From: an uncultured bacterium | Lineage (GTDB): Bacteria; Cyanobacteriota; Vampirovibrionia; Gastranaerophilales; Gastranaerophilaceae | Direction of reading: 5' to 3' | NCBI GenBank assembly: GCA_945910925.1 | Contig: CAMDZX010000011.1 | Coordinates: forward strand, 1 to 25,013 | DNA length: 25,013 nucleotides | In this document: piece by piece, positions 7,775 to 15,779 of the stretch | Position numbering within the stretch: position 1 is the stretch's first letter | Layout of the letters: every line of letters begins with the position of its first letter | Made by a program: the position numbers and the translations under genes | Notes under the pieces: model-generated | What the model was told of the DNA's origin: nothing | The model's database searches: none | Seen by the model: the letters and a program-made list of their open reading frames with translations, nothing else

Positions 7775-8434
7775 TCAAACAATATTTTCTTTTAACGCTT
7801 TTACTGCGGCTTGAAGCCTGTCATCCACCTCTAACTTTTGAAGAATACTTGCAACATGAACTTTTGTTGTGTTTACGCTGACAAAAAGTTTTTTTGCAAT
7901 TTCTATATTACTGTATCCTTCCGTAATCAGCTTCAGAATTTGTTTCTCTCTTGATGTTAAATTATACTCTGTTTTTGTATCAGAGTAATCATTCATTTGT
8001 TGGGTGTTTGTGACTGCTTTCAGTACATATGATGATATGCTCGGGTCAAACCACGATGCCCCGTCTAATACGGATTGTACAACATTAATGAGTCTATCTA
8101 GATTAATCTCTTTTGAACAGTATGCGTTGGCACCAGCTTTTAAACTGTTCAATACGTCTTTTTCATCAATATGTGAAGTTAGTACAACAATTTTTACATT
8201 AGGGTTGAGCCGTTTTATCTCTTTTGATGCATCTATACCGTCGATTTCAGGCAAACCCAAATCCATAATAACCAAGTCAATTTTGTTTTCTTTAACAATT
8301 ATATAGGCATCCTCTGCAGTTTTTGCTTCGTAAATCACGTTGACATAATCAACACCTTCAAATGTTGTTTTTAGCCCGAATCTTGTTAACTCGTGGTCTT
8401 CAACTATCAGAATGTTATTTTTTGTATGCTGCAT
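7775..8434 (-). CDS. NarL/FixJ-type response regulator (first of two)
   Basis: A 219-aa two-domain transcription regulator. The receiver starts NILIVEDHELTRFGLKTTF and carries phosphoacceptor D58 in LVIMDLGLPEIDG, the threonine in VVLTSH and the lysine in AYCSKEI. A linker GASWFDPSIS leads to the LuxR-type HTH (LTSREKQILKLITEGYSNIE...). Both the VEDHELTR start and the GA-W-DP linker are common in cyanobacterial NarL regulators, one of the clues to lineage. The ATG overlaps the end of the upstream TPR gene by 20 bp and the ribosome binding site is weak, so translation is probably coupled. Its partner kinase is not in the window. It shares only the general architecture with its neighbour, so it is not a recent duplicate. 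Confidence 0.92.
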   Translation of the reverse strand: MQHTKNNILIVEDHELTRFGLKTTFEGVDYVNVIYEAKTAEDAYIIVKENKIDLVIMDLGLPEIDGIDASKEIKRLNPNVKIVVLTSHIDEKDVLNSLKAGANAYCSKEINLDRLINVVQSVLDGASWFDPSISSYVLKAVTNTQQMNDYSDTKTEYNLTSREKQILKLITEGYSNIEIAKKLFVSVNTTKVHVASILQKLEVDDRLQAAVKALKENIV

Positions 8435-9854
8435 GGTTCAGTTCTTTTTCCTTTTTATTTAACAAGCTTTGATAATAATAATATCTAAAGTTCTTATCGT
8501 CAAGATAATTAGCGGCAGAAAGATAATTTTTTGCAAGTTCTAAATTATCTTTTTCTATCATTATACGTGCTAAATCAATCCAACCGTCTTGAAACATGAA
8601 GTTTAATGATAGCGCTTTCTTGATATAGTCTGTTTCTTCCTGTTTATTTGTTAAACCTATTTTATAATATGAAATATATGAGTTGTTATATTCGTTGGCT
8701 ATATTTTTATAAGTGCTTTTCAAACGCTCAGAACCGTATATTTTAGAATTAGCCAGCGCTGCTTTTTCCAATGCTTGTTGGCGTAAATTTTTATTGTTGG
8801 CAGCGATTTTGTAGTATCTTACTGCAGATTTAAAATCGCCGTCCTTCATTTTTAAATCCCCGAGAACGATTGAACAATCAGGATTTGTTTTTGTGTACTT
8901 AATTACTTTTTGGGCATATTCATTTGACTTAGTATAATTGCCTTGTTCGTATAAGCATCTTGCAAGTAATGCATATAAAAGTGTATTGTTTTTTTTGTTC
9001 TTACTTATCGCACTAAGCAAGACTTTTGATGCTTTTGTACAGTCGTTTTCTGCAAAATAATAACGACCCAAAAAATAATCTTTTTCAAATTTCTTTTTAG
9101 CTGATAAGTATTGTATATATTCTTCTGCAGATTTTATTTTTTTGTTTAGCGAATATGTTGTTATGTTTTGGTGTTTTACATCTTTAATATACTTTTTTGA
9201 ATACTTTTCTTTTTTTGAATCGGATGCAGTTATTTGTGCTGCAAGGATTTTGTAGTTTATATTTATTGGATTTTTTTTGATTGCTTCATTGATATAATTT
9301 TGAGCATTTGTGTTGTCATTCAGCTTGAAATAACCTAAAGCCATAATATAATTTGCATAATCATAATCTCTTAAAAAACGCGGATATTGATTAAGTTCGG
9401 AAATAGTTTCTTGTATTCTGTCGTTGTACATTATGTTTGAATAGAGCTCTGCAAGAACAATAATATCAGTTTTGTCGATTGTGGTTTTTGGGTAATAAAA
9501 TTTTTTGTATTCTTCAATATTTTTGCTTGAAATATCTATATCCCTAATTTTGCTGAACGCAGTAGCGGATATATCAAAAAATCCCAGTTCTGCCGCCTTA
9601 TCACCAATCAATAATAAATAAAAATCGTTTTTACAAGGCTTTGCAAGAAGTTTATTTAAATCATCGTATGAAGATTTTATATTCAGGTTTTCAAACTTAT
9701 TTTCAACATCATTCAGGGTTAGTTTGAAAGCTGTGTTGTCAGAAATTTCTTGTGAATTTTTGACAACATCCGTGCTAAATATCGGTTCTGCATAACATTC
9801 ATTATGTATGGAATACAAGAATATAAAAGTCAAAACCAATATAAATTTTTTCAA
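8415..9854 (-). CDS. Exported TPR-repeat protein, 479 aa
   Basis: The start is a TTG (9854-9852), supported by GAGG 10 nt upstream and by the signal peptide it creates: MKKF, then a hydrophobic stretch and CYA before EPIFS (cleavage near residue 22). The mature part is almost wholly helical TPR-like repeats, for example YANYIMALGYFKLNDNTNAQ, LLYALLARCLYEQGNYTKSN and SIVLGDLKMKDGDFKSAVRY. It is expected in the periplasm or on the outer face, as a protein-binding scaffold. It starts 7 bp after the HD-GYP gene and overlaps the first response regulator gene, so the three form one operon. A sensing or scaffold role for that signalling locus is inferred. Confidence 0.83.
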   Translation of the reverse strand: MKKFILVLTFIFLYSIHNECYAEPIFSTDVVKNSQEISDNTAFKLTLNDVENKFENLNIKSSYDDLNKLLAKPCKNDFYLLLIGDKAAELGFFDISATAFSKIRDIDISSKNIEEYKKFYYPKTTIDKTDIIVLAELYSNIMYNDRIQETISELNQYPRFLRDYDYANYIMALGYFKLNDNTNAQNYINEAIKKNPININYKILAAQITASDSKKEKYSKKYIKDVKHQNITTYSLNKKIKSAEEYIQYLSAKKKFEKDYFLGRYYFAENDCTKASKVLLSAISKNKKNNTLLYALLARCLYEQGNYTKSNEYAQKVIKYTKTNPDCSIVLGDLKMKDGDFKSAVRYYKIAANNKNLRQQALEKAALANSKIYGSERLKSTYKNIANEYNNSYISYYKIGLTNKQEETDYIKKALSLNFMFQDGWIDLARIMIEKDNLELAKNYLSAANYLDDKNFRYYYYQSLLNKKEKELNHAAYKK

Positions 9855-9861
9855 AGTAATA

Positions 9862-11523
9862 TTACCTCACATCAGATTGCGGTGCGCAAATTTGATTTCC
9901 TGTGTAGTAGAAATTAAATTTCGTTACCAGTTCCGAGTTTTCATTGTTATTAATTTGCGTGTACAAGTCCCCAAGTGTATATTTTGATAATACTGACTTG
10001 TCTTCTTCTGTCAATATTAAGTGGTTTTCTGTTAAGAACACTTCTGTTATTTCATCCAATTTTATGCTTAAAAACTTGTCTACAACGTTTTTATCAAAGT
10101 GTGTTCCCGAATCACCTATTAAAATGCTTATAACTTTTGCGATAGGCATTTTATCACGATAGTGTCTTTTTGATGTTATTGCATCGAATACATCGGATAC
10201 TGCAAGAATTCTTCCGCCAAAAGGTATTTCTTCACCTTTCAGGTGTCTGTAATACCCGCTTCCGTCATATTTTTCGTGGTGAGAACAAGCAATTTCCGTT
10301 ATAAGTTTGAACTCATCCGACATATGGATTTTTTCTAAAATATTATGGGTTATTTCAACGTGTTCCTGTATATGTTTATATTCTTCAGGTGTCAGTTTAC
10401 CTTCTTTTTGCAAAACAGAATCTCTGATACCGATTTTCCCGATATCGTGAAGCGCTGCAGCTTTTTGAATTATCTCAATGTCGTGGGCAGATAAATCAAA
10501 TGCCTTTGCGATTAAAGTCGCATACATACGAACTCGTGTAGAATGACCTGAGGTAATCTTGTCTCTGGCATCGATAGATGCGGCAAGTGTGTTAATAAAA
10601 CTGTCAAATACAACTTTTTGTTCTTCTAAAAGTTCGTTTTGGCGTTCAAACAATGTAGCGTTCTCCAACGATATGCCCGCACTTGAACCAATCGTTACAA
10701 GTAAATCTTCATCTTCTTCGGTAAAAGTTCCCGTTAATTTGTTCAATACCTGAAAAACACCGATTATTTCCTGATTAATGTTCTTGATAGGCATACACAG
10801 AATTGTTTTTGTTTTGTAGCCCGTTTCTTTATCAATATTCTTATTAAATCTGCTATCCGAATATGCATCTCTGATATTAATAGTTTCGCCAGTCTTAAAT
10901 ACGTGTCCTGCAAGCCCTTGACCGGAGTTGAATCGCAGCTCAGAACTGCCTAATCCAAGTGCGACTTTAGACCAGAGTTCATCAGTTTCTTTGTCGTACA
11001 AAAATACTGTGCATCTGTCCGCTTGGATAGCTTCTTTAGTTTCTTCAGCAATTGTTTGCATAAGTTTATCTATATTTTTTTCTGCGGCAACCGCCTGTCC
11101 GATTTTAACAAGCGCAAGTAAAGGGTCTTTTTTTACTGCAGAAATATATAAACTTCCGTCTTTAACCCTGGAAAATATTTCGCTCACGGTTCTTAAAAAT
11201 GCATCCTTGCCGTTTTGTGCGGCGTACCTTTTTGCGTTGTTGTAGTGAAGCATAAAAATATTGTTTTTCTCGCTATAATTCAGGTATCCCAACAAAAATT
11301 CATACAAAATTCGTTCTTCTATATTCTCTGAATTTTCAAGTAAAATATTTGTTTCTTCAAAGTTTCTCAGAGCAGAATGAAAGTCACCTTCAATATAATT
11401 TACCAGCCCCATAATGCAGTTAAAAGATGCGGGATATTCCATAGATACGTGATTTTTTAACGCTTTCTGCGGGTTTTCCTGAATACTGTTTAAAAAACTT
11501 ACGATATATTCTTCTATACTCAT
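9862..11523 (-). CDS. GAF / HD-GYP domain protein, probable cyclic-di-GMP phosphodiesterase
   Basis: A 553-aa cytoplasmic signalling protein. The N-terminal ~130 residues are helical and TPR-like. A GAF sensor follows (about 150-290, with GQGLAGHVFKTGE and ILCMPIKN). An HD-GYP domain spans about 305-490, with the HD pair in AALHDIGKIG (H359-D360), the downstream HEKYDGSGYY and FGGRILAVSDVFDAITSKR. HD-GYP domains linearise or hydrolyse c-di-GMP. The eponymous GYP is GYY here (423-425) while the metal-binding histidines and aspartates look intact, so activity is probable but not certain. No GGDEF cyclase or receiver domain is present in the protein. The start has GAGG 4 nt upstream. It is followed by the exported TPR protein and two response regulators. 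Confidence 0.92.
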   Translation of the reverse strand: MSIEEYIVSFLNSIQENPQKALKNHVSMEYPASFNCIMGLVNYIEGDFHSALRNFEETNILLENSENIEERILYEFLLGYLNYSEKNNIFMLHYNNAKRYAAQNGKDAFLRTVSEIFSRVKDGSLYISAVKKDPLLALVKIGQAVAAEKNIDKLMQTIAEETKEAIQADRCTVFLYDKETDELWSKVALGLGSSELRFNSGQGLAGHVFKTGETINIRDAYSDSRFNKNIDKETGYKTKTILCMPIKNINQEIIGVFQVLNKLTGTFTEEDEDLLVTIGSSAGISLENATLFERQNELLEEQKVVFDSFINTLAASIDARDKITSGHSTRVRMYATLIAKAFDLSAHDIEIIQKAAALHDIGKIGIRDSVLQKEGKLTPEEYKHIQEHVEITHNILEKIHMSDEFKLITEIACSHHEKYDGSGYYRHLKGEEIPFGGRILAVSDVFDAITSKRHYRDKMPIAKVISILIGDSGTHFDKNVVDKFLSIKLDEITEVFLTENHLILTEEDKSVLSKYTLGDLYTQINNNENSELVTKFNFYYTGNQICAPQSDVR

Positions 11524-11606
11524 ATTGCCTCAACACTATTGTATACAAAATAAATATATAACATTTCCATCCTTTTTTCAAGAAATTGAACTTTTATGTT
11601 TCAAGT
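11524..11606 (-). promoter_or_regulatory. Probable promoter region of the HD-GYP operon
   Basis: An 83-bp gap in front of the HD-GYP gene. A perfect 10-bp palindrome TTGTATACAA (11539-11548) contains or touches a -10-like TACAAT on the minus strand, about 20 bp before the ATG. No good -35 is seen and there is no convincing terminator for the upstream gene, so read-through from the exported pair remains possible. Confidence 0.35.
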
Positions 11607-12473
11607 TTATTTTCGATTTTTTAGGTTATTCTCAAACTGTTTAAAGATGTCTTTCCCAACAAGCTGTTCTAACCTTGCTCTTGCATCAGAAAATTCGCCT
11701 TGAGCTTTTGCAAGTTGGTTGACGGAATCTCGATAATACGCATCCGTAATAAGGATGATTTCTCTTGATAAATCCTGTGCTCTTTCATAATTATCTTTAC
11801 GTCTTTTTGCCATTTTTTCGGTCATAGAAAGTATTTCTCTTGCAGTCATATAGTCAAAATATCTGTCTACGACCTTCTGTTGTAGCTCATCGACTTTTCT
11901 GACAAGTATAATCATATCCGCATCGCCGACTTTTGTATATTTATAATTCAGGGCTTTAGTATCTTGTGACATAATTCCCAGTGTGTTTCCGCCAATCAAT
12001 GAAGCACATGCCAGTAGCGGGTTCCCTGTTGTAGCTCCGAGTAAAGTGGACATACTTGCTATGTTTGTAAGAACTTTTTTTATTGCATTATTGTCAGGCT
12101 TGTCTTTATCCGGATTTGCAAGTTTGTATAACGCATATTTTATTGTATCACTTTGAGTGGCAGCCCCTTGCCAGAGTAATGATAAATCACCCAGCATTTC
12201 TTTATAGTCAAGTTCCAGAGATTGCGAAATTTCCGCAGATATCTTTTTTATGCTTAAATCCGCGTAAGTCAGGTTTTCTATTTTTTCTTGTCCTATAACC
12301 TTTACTGTTTCTTTTTGAATTTTGGTATCTATTTCTATTTTATTTTCAATCTCGTTAGTTGTTCCGACTCTGTATGCCGGGTCTTTTACCGTGTTTAAAT
12401 CATCATAAGTTATACACAAACCTGAGGATTGTATGATTGCAGATATTAACAGAGCGGAAACAATTTTTTTCAT
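11607..12473 (-). CDS. Exported helical protein, paralogue B (288 aa)
   Basis: No named family is recognised. The N-terminus MKKIVSALLISAIIQSSGLC is a signal-type helix. The rest is helical, with a small hydrophobic Gly/Ala-rich segment (about 135-170, LLGATTGNPLLACASLIGG) and a long basic amphipathic helix region ending ARARLEQLVGKDIFKQF. It is homologous over its whole length to the gene just upstream; shared blocks are LWxGxxxxxxxIxxALxKLAxP, DxxMIxLxxxxxxLQ and LxxLxGK. The L..LvG ending resembles the helical hairpins of TolC-type outer membrane proteins, but no beta-barrel part is present. The ATG overlaps the upstream TGA (ATGA), with AAAGGAG 6 nt before it, so the two are made together. 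Confidence 0.78.
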   Translation of the reverse strand: MKKIVSALLISAIIQSSGLCITYDDLNTVKDPAYRVGTTNEIENKIEIDTKIQKETVKVIGQEKIENLTYADLSIKKISAEISQSLELDYKEMLGDLSLLWQGAATQSDTIKYALYKLANPDKDKPDNNAIKKVLTNIASMSTLLGATTGNPLLACASLIGGNTLGIMSQDTKALNYKYTKVGDADMIILVRKVDELQQKVVDRYFDYMTAREILSMTEKMAKRRKDNYERAQDLSREIILITDAYYRDSVNQLAKAQGEFSDARARLEQLVGKDIFKQFENNLKNRK

Positions 12474-13282
12474 TTTGTACTCCTTTTTATCAGTGTGGAG
12501 TCAAAATCATATTGATATACGGATAAACGGTCTACTGCAGTTTTTCCTGCAAGGCGTTGTAGGGTCGAGTGATATTTTTTTGCCAGTTGCTCTTCCTGAA
12601 ACTCCTGTATCCTAAGGTTATCATATAATGAGGAGGATATTGCAATATCAAGTACATCGATATTATCAATCGCCTTATCGTAGTTTCTGCTATATATAAG
12701 CATTCTTGCTCGAGTATCTTTAATTGCATTAAGTGCGTTTTTATAATTGTAATACGTAGAGATAATTGTATCCTGCAAGTTCTCAATCAAGCCTGCAAGT
12801 TCAATCATTTCGGTATCAGTAAGCGGAACTTCCTGTGGTATGTTTTTTCTGTTAATTAATTGTTGTGCAAGTCTGCCCGCAGAGAATGCTGAGGTTTGTA
12901 CAGCAGCATTTGAGCCTGCCAGTGTTGGTAAAAATGCTGCTCCGGATACGACTGCAGACAGAGTTTTTGCCATTAAAGATGAGTGTATTCTCCTTTGACT
13001 CTCGGGAGTTGCCAGTTTTTTTAGTGCAAATTCAATAACCTTGTTGTTTTCAATCGTTCCTTTCCAAAGGATTTCAATATCTGCTATATCTTTTTCTTTT
13101 TGTAAATCTATAAGTTCATCAAGAACCCGCTGGTCGTTTACAAGCAGTGAGCCTTTAATTACTTTTTGCGGTTGGGTCAGTTTGTAATTTTCTTTTGGCA
13201 TGGTACCAAGAGTAATTTCCTCTACCGCGCATGCCGGCAGGGAGAAAAAAATCAATAGCAAACCTGTTAAAAATCTCTTCAT
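12470..13282 (-). CDS. Exported helical protein, paralogue A (270 aa)
   Basis: No named family is recognised. The signal peptide is MKRFLTGLLLIFFSLPACA with cleavage before VEE; LPAC is also a poor lipobox candidate. The mature protein is helical: a block IEILWKGTIENNKVIEFALK (about 69-88) leads into KLATPES, then a Gly/Ala-rich hydrophobic stretch (about 105-140), then LTDTEMIELAGLIENLQDTI and a long helical region ending YHSTLQRLAGKTAVDRL. It is the first gene of the leftward block and pairs with the homologous gene that overlaps it by 4 bp. A periplasmic or envelope-associated partner role is inferred. The ATG has no Shine-Dalgarno sequence and lies 6 nt after a TATAAA, pointing to a leaderless message. 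Confidence 0.78.
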   Translation of the reverse strand: MKRFLTGLLLIFFSLPACAVEEITLGTMPKENYKLTQPQKVIKGSLLVNDQRVLDELIDLQKEKDIADIEILWKGTIENNKVIEFALKKLATPESQRRIHSSLMAKTLSAVVSGAAFLPTLAGSNAAVQTSAFSAGRLAQQLINRKNIPQEVPLTDTEMIELAGLIENLQDTIISTYYNYKNALNAIKDTRARMLIYSRNYDKAIDNIDVLDIAISSSLYDNLRIQEFQEEQLAKKYHSTLQRLAGKTAVDRLSVYQYDFDSTLIKRSTK

Positions 13283-13288
13283 AACAAA

Positions 13289-13317
13289 TTTATATCATGG
13301 GAGAAAAATAAATCCAA
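13289..13317 (-). promoter_or_regulatory. Promoter of the exported-pair operon
   Basis: On the minus strand: TTGGAT (13317-13312), exactly 17 bp, TATAAA (13294-13289). The -10 ends 6 nt before the ATG, so the transcript is expected to begin at the start codon itself. Confidence 0.55.
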
Positions 13318-13342
13318 TGGTCTAAAAATATCAACCATATGA

Positions 13343-13372
13343 TTGTTCCCGCTAGCGGGAAATATCTATAAA
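13343..13372 (+). promoter_or_regulatory. Promoter of the TPR gene, with operator-like palindrome in the spacer
   Basis: On the plus strand: TTGTTC (13343-13348), 18-bp spacer, TATAAA (13367-13372), about 22 bp before the ATG. The perfect 16-bp palindrome TTCCCGCTAGCGGGAA (13346-13361) fills most of the spacer. It is GC-rich in an AT-rich gap. A protein bound there would block this promoter and could also affect the divergent one. The palindrome is certain; the operator role is inferred. Confidence 0.6.
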
Positions 13373-13393
13373 ATTATGCTTGGAGAGAGGTCG

Positions 13394-14164
13394 ATGAAGA
13401 TAGATATTAAATCCGAACTTAAACAAGATTCGGATGTAATTGTTAACATAAATCGTAAAGATAATACGGAAGCGTATAAACTCTGTGTGAAAGGTGATGC
13501 GTTAAGGCTTGCCAATCTGCATCAGGAATCTTTGAGTAAATACTTGCGTTCTATTTTATTAAAACGCCATAACCCTGATTCATATTACGGATTGGGGGTT
13601 GCTTATAAATACCTCTCTAATTATGAAAAAGCGATTGAATATTTGTTGAAAAGTGCGGAACAGGATGATACAAAGTCTGAAACGTTCTATGAATTGGGCA
13701 TATGTTATTTACTTTGCGGCTCTCCTGAGGAAGCAATTAAACAATTGATTAAATCAATTACCTTGAATCCTAATAATTCGGAGGCGCAAATACAATTGGC
13801 TTTGGCTCATGAACTTGTTCATGAGGATGATTTGGCAATGCTTATTTATGACAAGCTTATAGAATCGAAGCCCGGATATATTAGGGCTTATGCAAATAAG
13901 GCAGCTCTTTTGATTTGTCACGGAAAATATTTTGAAGCAAGTAAAATATTTTACAAGATAATTAAACTAAACCCTGATTATTACCAAGCGTATCTGGGAT
14001 TGGGTACGTGCTTTGAAGAAATGAATAAACCAACGGATGCTAAAAGGTTTTACAGAAAATACCTTACATATAAACCTGATGGCAAGAATAAGGATTTTGT
14101 GAATAGGAAGATAAACAATTTGCGAAAGTCCTCTAACGTATCGACTCCCGAATGGTTGCGATAG
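13394..14164 (+). CDS. TPR-repeat protein, 256 aa
   Basis: A cytoplasmic helical repeat protein with about five to six TPR units, for example SYYGLGVAYKYLSNYEKAIE, TFYELGICYLLCGSPEEAIK, AQIQLALAHELVHEDDLAML and AYLGLGTCFEEMNKPTDAKR. No signal peptide or other domain is present, so it is a protein-binding scaffold of unknown partner. The ATG at 13394 is preferred over an in-frame TTG at 13343 because GGAG and GAGAGG lie just before it, and because the extra residues would lie across the promoter and palindrome. It is divergent from the exported pair and may share control with it through the palindrome. Unlike the 479-aa TPR protein it is not exported. Confidence 0.85.
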   Translation: MKIDIKSELKQDSDVIVNINRKDNTEAYKLCVKGDALRLANLHQESLSKYLRSILLKRHNPDSYYGLGVAYKYLSNYEKAIEYLLKSAEQDDTKSETFYELGICYLLCGSPEEAIKQLIKSITLNPNNSEAQIQLALAHELVHEDDLAMLIYDKLIESKPGYIRAYANKAALLICHGKYFEASKIFYKIIKLNPDYYQAYLGLGTCFEEMNKPTDAKRFYRKYLTYKPDGKNKDFVNRKINNLRKSSNVSTPEWLR

Positions 14165-14229
14165 TTGTTTACTTAATTACTCAGTCACCTTTGCACCAAA
14201 AAATCACAACTTTTAAATAAATATTTTTT

Positions 14230-14238
14230 TGGTATAAT
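14230..14238 (+). promoter_or_regulatory. Extended -10 promoter of gatA
   Basis: TGGTATAAT (14230-14238) is a consensus extended -10. The -35 is weak, as is usual for that type. The leader would be about 23 nt and contains AGGAG 5 nt before the gatA ATG. Confidence 0.65.
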
Positions 14239-14267
14239 ATCTGCAAAGAGTTTTATTAGGAGAAGTT

Positions 14268-15752
14268 ATGAACGAGTTATTAAAGAAAAGCGCAGTTGAA
14301 CAAAGTGCTGCATTAAAAAACAAAGAAGTTTCCGCTGTTGAATTAACAACTGCGGCTATTAACAGAATTAAAGATATTGACGATAAATTAGGAGCTTTTA
14401 ATTCTTTAACGGAAGAAACCGCTCTTAATACAGCTAAGAAAGTTGATGAAAAAATCGCAAGGGGAGAGGAATTACCGCTTTTGGCAGGTATTCCGCTTGC
14501 GCTTAAAGATAACATGAATCTTATCGGTTCTAAAACTACCGCATCAAGTAAGATTCTTGAAAATTTTGTATCTCCTTACAATGCAACGGTTACAAACAAA
14601 CTTCTTGATAATTTGGTACCGATTATTGGTAAGACAAATTTAGATGAGTTTGCAATGGGTTCTTCTAATGAAAACTCTGCGTTCAAAAAGGTTCACAACC
14701 CTTGGAATTTAAACAAAGTTCCGGGCGGTTCGTCAGGCGGTTCTGCTGCTGCTGTTGCTTCTTGTGAAACTACACTATCTCTAGGTTCTGATACAGGCGG
14801 AAGTATCCGTCTTCCTGCAAGCTTCTGCGGTATTGTTGGTATGAAGCCGACTTACGGTAAAGTTTCCAGATATGGACTTATTGCATTTGCGTCTTCACTT
14901 GACCAAATAGGTCCTTTTGCAAGAACGGTTGAGGATGCTGCAAATCTGCTTGAGGTGATTTCAGGGCATGATACACACGATTCAACTTCACTAAACCTAC
15001 CTGTTGAACATTATTCGCAATCACTCAGAAATGATATCAAAGGTATGAAAATAGGTGTTATTAAAGAACTTATCGGTGAAGGTGTTTCTCCAAGTGTGCA
15101 AAAAGCTATTGATAACGCAATCGAAACGTATAAAAAATTAGGTGCGGAAATCGTTGAGGTATCATTACCTAAAATTAAGTATTCGATTGGTATTTATTAT
15201 ATTCTTGCAACGGCTGAATGCAGTTCTAACTTAGCAAGATTTGACGGAGTAAGATACGGTCACAGAACAGAAAATCCTGAAAATCTTCTTGATATGTATT
15301 GCAAAACTCGTTCTGAAGGTTTTGGCGATGAAGTTAAACGCAGAATCATGTTAGGAACTTACGCACTTAGCTCGGGATATTACGATGCATATTACAAGAA
15401 AGCTCAACAAATGAGAAGGTTGGTAACGGATGAGTTTGTAGATGCGTTTAAAAATGTTGATGCGTTGATTGCTCCGACTTGTCCTAATACCGCATTTGAT
15501 ATCGGAGCAAGAGCAGAAGATCCTCTTGCTATGTATCTTACGGATATTGCAACAATTTCTTCAAACTTAACGGGTATACCTGCACTGAGTGTTCCTGCAG
15601 GATTTGATGAGGACGGTATGCCTATCGGGTTACAAATTATGGCTCCACAACTTGCGGAAGCTAAGTTGTTTAATATTGCTTATAAGTTTGAACAAGAAAA
15701 TGAGTTTTATAAATCGGTTGCGCCTGATATCTGTGAAAAGTGTAACGTATAA
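14268..15752 (+). CDS. gatA: Asp/Glu-tRNA amidotransferase subunit A
   Basis: A 494-aa amidase subunit of the GatCAB complex, which converts mischarged Glu-tRNA(Gln) (and often Asp-tRNA(Asn)) to the amide form, releasing ammonia from glutamine. The amidase-signature triad is visible: K80 in LALKDNM, S155 in PGGSSGGSAAAVA, and the nucleophile S179 in SLGSDTGGSIRLPAS. The rest (VGMKPTYGKVSRYGLIAFAS, LTGIPALSVPAGF) and the length match the family. GatB and GatC are not in the window; unlinked gat genes are common in cyanobacteria and relatives. A good ribosome binding site (AGGAG, 5 nt) fixes the start. The downstream pan genes follow after 27 bp. Confidence 0.96.
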   Translation: MNELLKKSAVEQSAALKNKEVSAVELTTAAINRIKDIDDKLGAFNSLTEETALNTAKKVDEKIARGEELPLLAGIPLALKDNMNLIGSKTTASSKILENFVSPYNATVTNKLLDNLVPIIGKTNLDEFAMGSSNENSAFKKVHNPWNLNKVPGGSSGGSAAAVASCETTLSLGSDTGGSIRLPASFCGIVGMKPTYGKVSRYGLIAFASSLDQIGPFARTVEDAANLLEVISGHDTHDSTSLNLPVEHYSQSLRNDIKGMKIGVIKELIGEGVSPSVQKAIDNAIETYKKLGAEIVEVSLPKIKYSIGIYYILATAECSSNLARFDGVRYGHRTENPENLLDMYCKTRSEGFGDEVKRRIMLGTYALSSGYYDAYYKKAQQMRRLVTDEFVDAFKNVDALIAPTCPNTAFDIGARAEDPLAMYLTDIATISSNLTGIPALSVPAGFDEDGMPIGLQIMAPQLAEAKLFNIAYKFEQENEFYKSVAPDICEKCNV

Positions 15753-15779
15753 AACTGTTAGTATGATGTAGGCATTAAT

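Noticed and set aside
7768..7782. TTG start of the second response regulator
   Set aside because: It has no ribosome binding site in range; the ATG at 7767 does and leaves a full receiver domain.
9944..11245. Several plus-strand ORFs of 60-105 codons opposite the HD-GYP gene
   Set aside because: They are shadows of a well-conserved minus-strand coding region and have low-complexity, Ser-rich translations without ribosome binding sites.
13343..13393. TTG start adding 17 residues to the TPR protein
   Set aside because: It would run through the promoter and palindrome; the ATG at 13394 has a strong ribosome binding site.
14163..14211. AGTTGT/ACAACT inverted repeat after the TPR gene as terminator
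   Set aside because: The arms are 6 bp and 37 nt apart; too weak to call.
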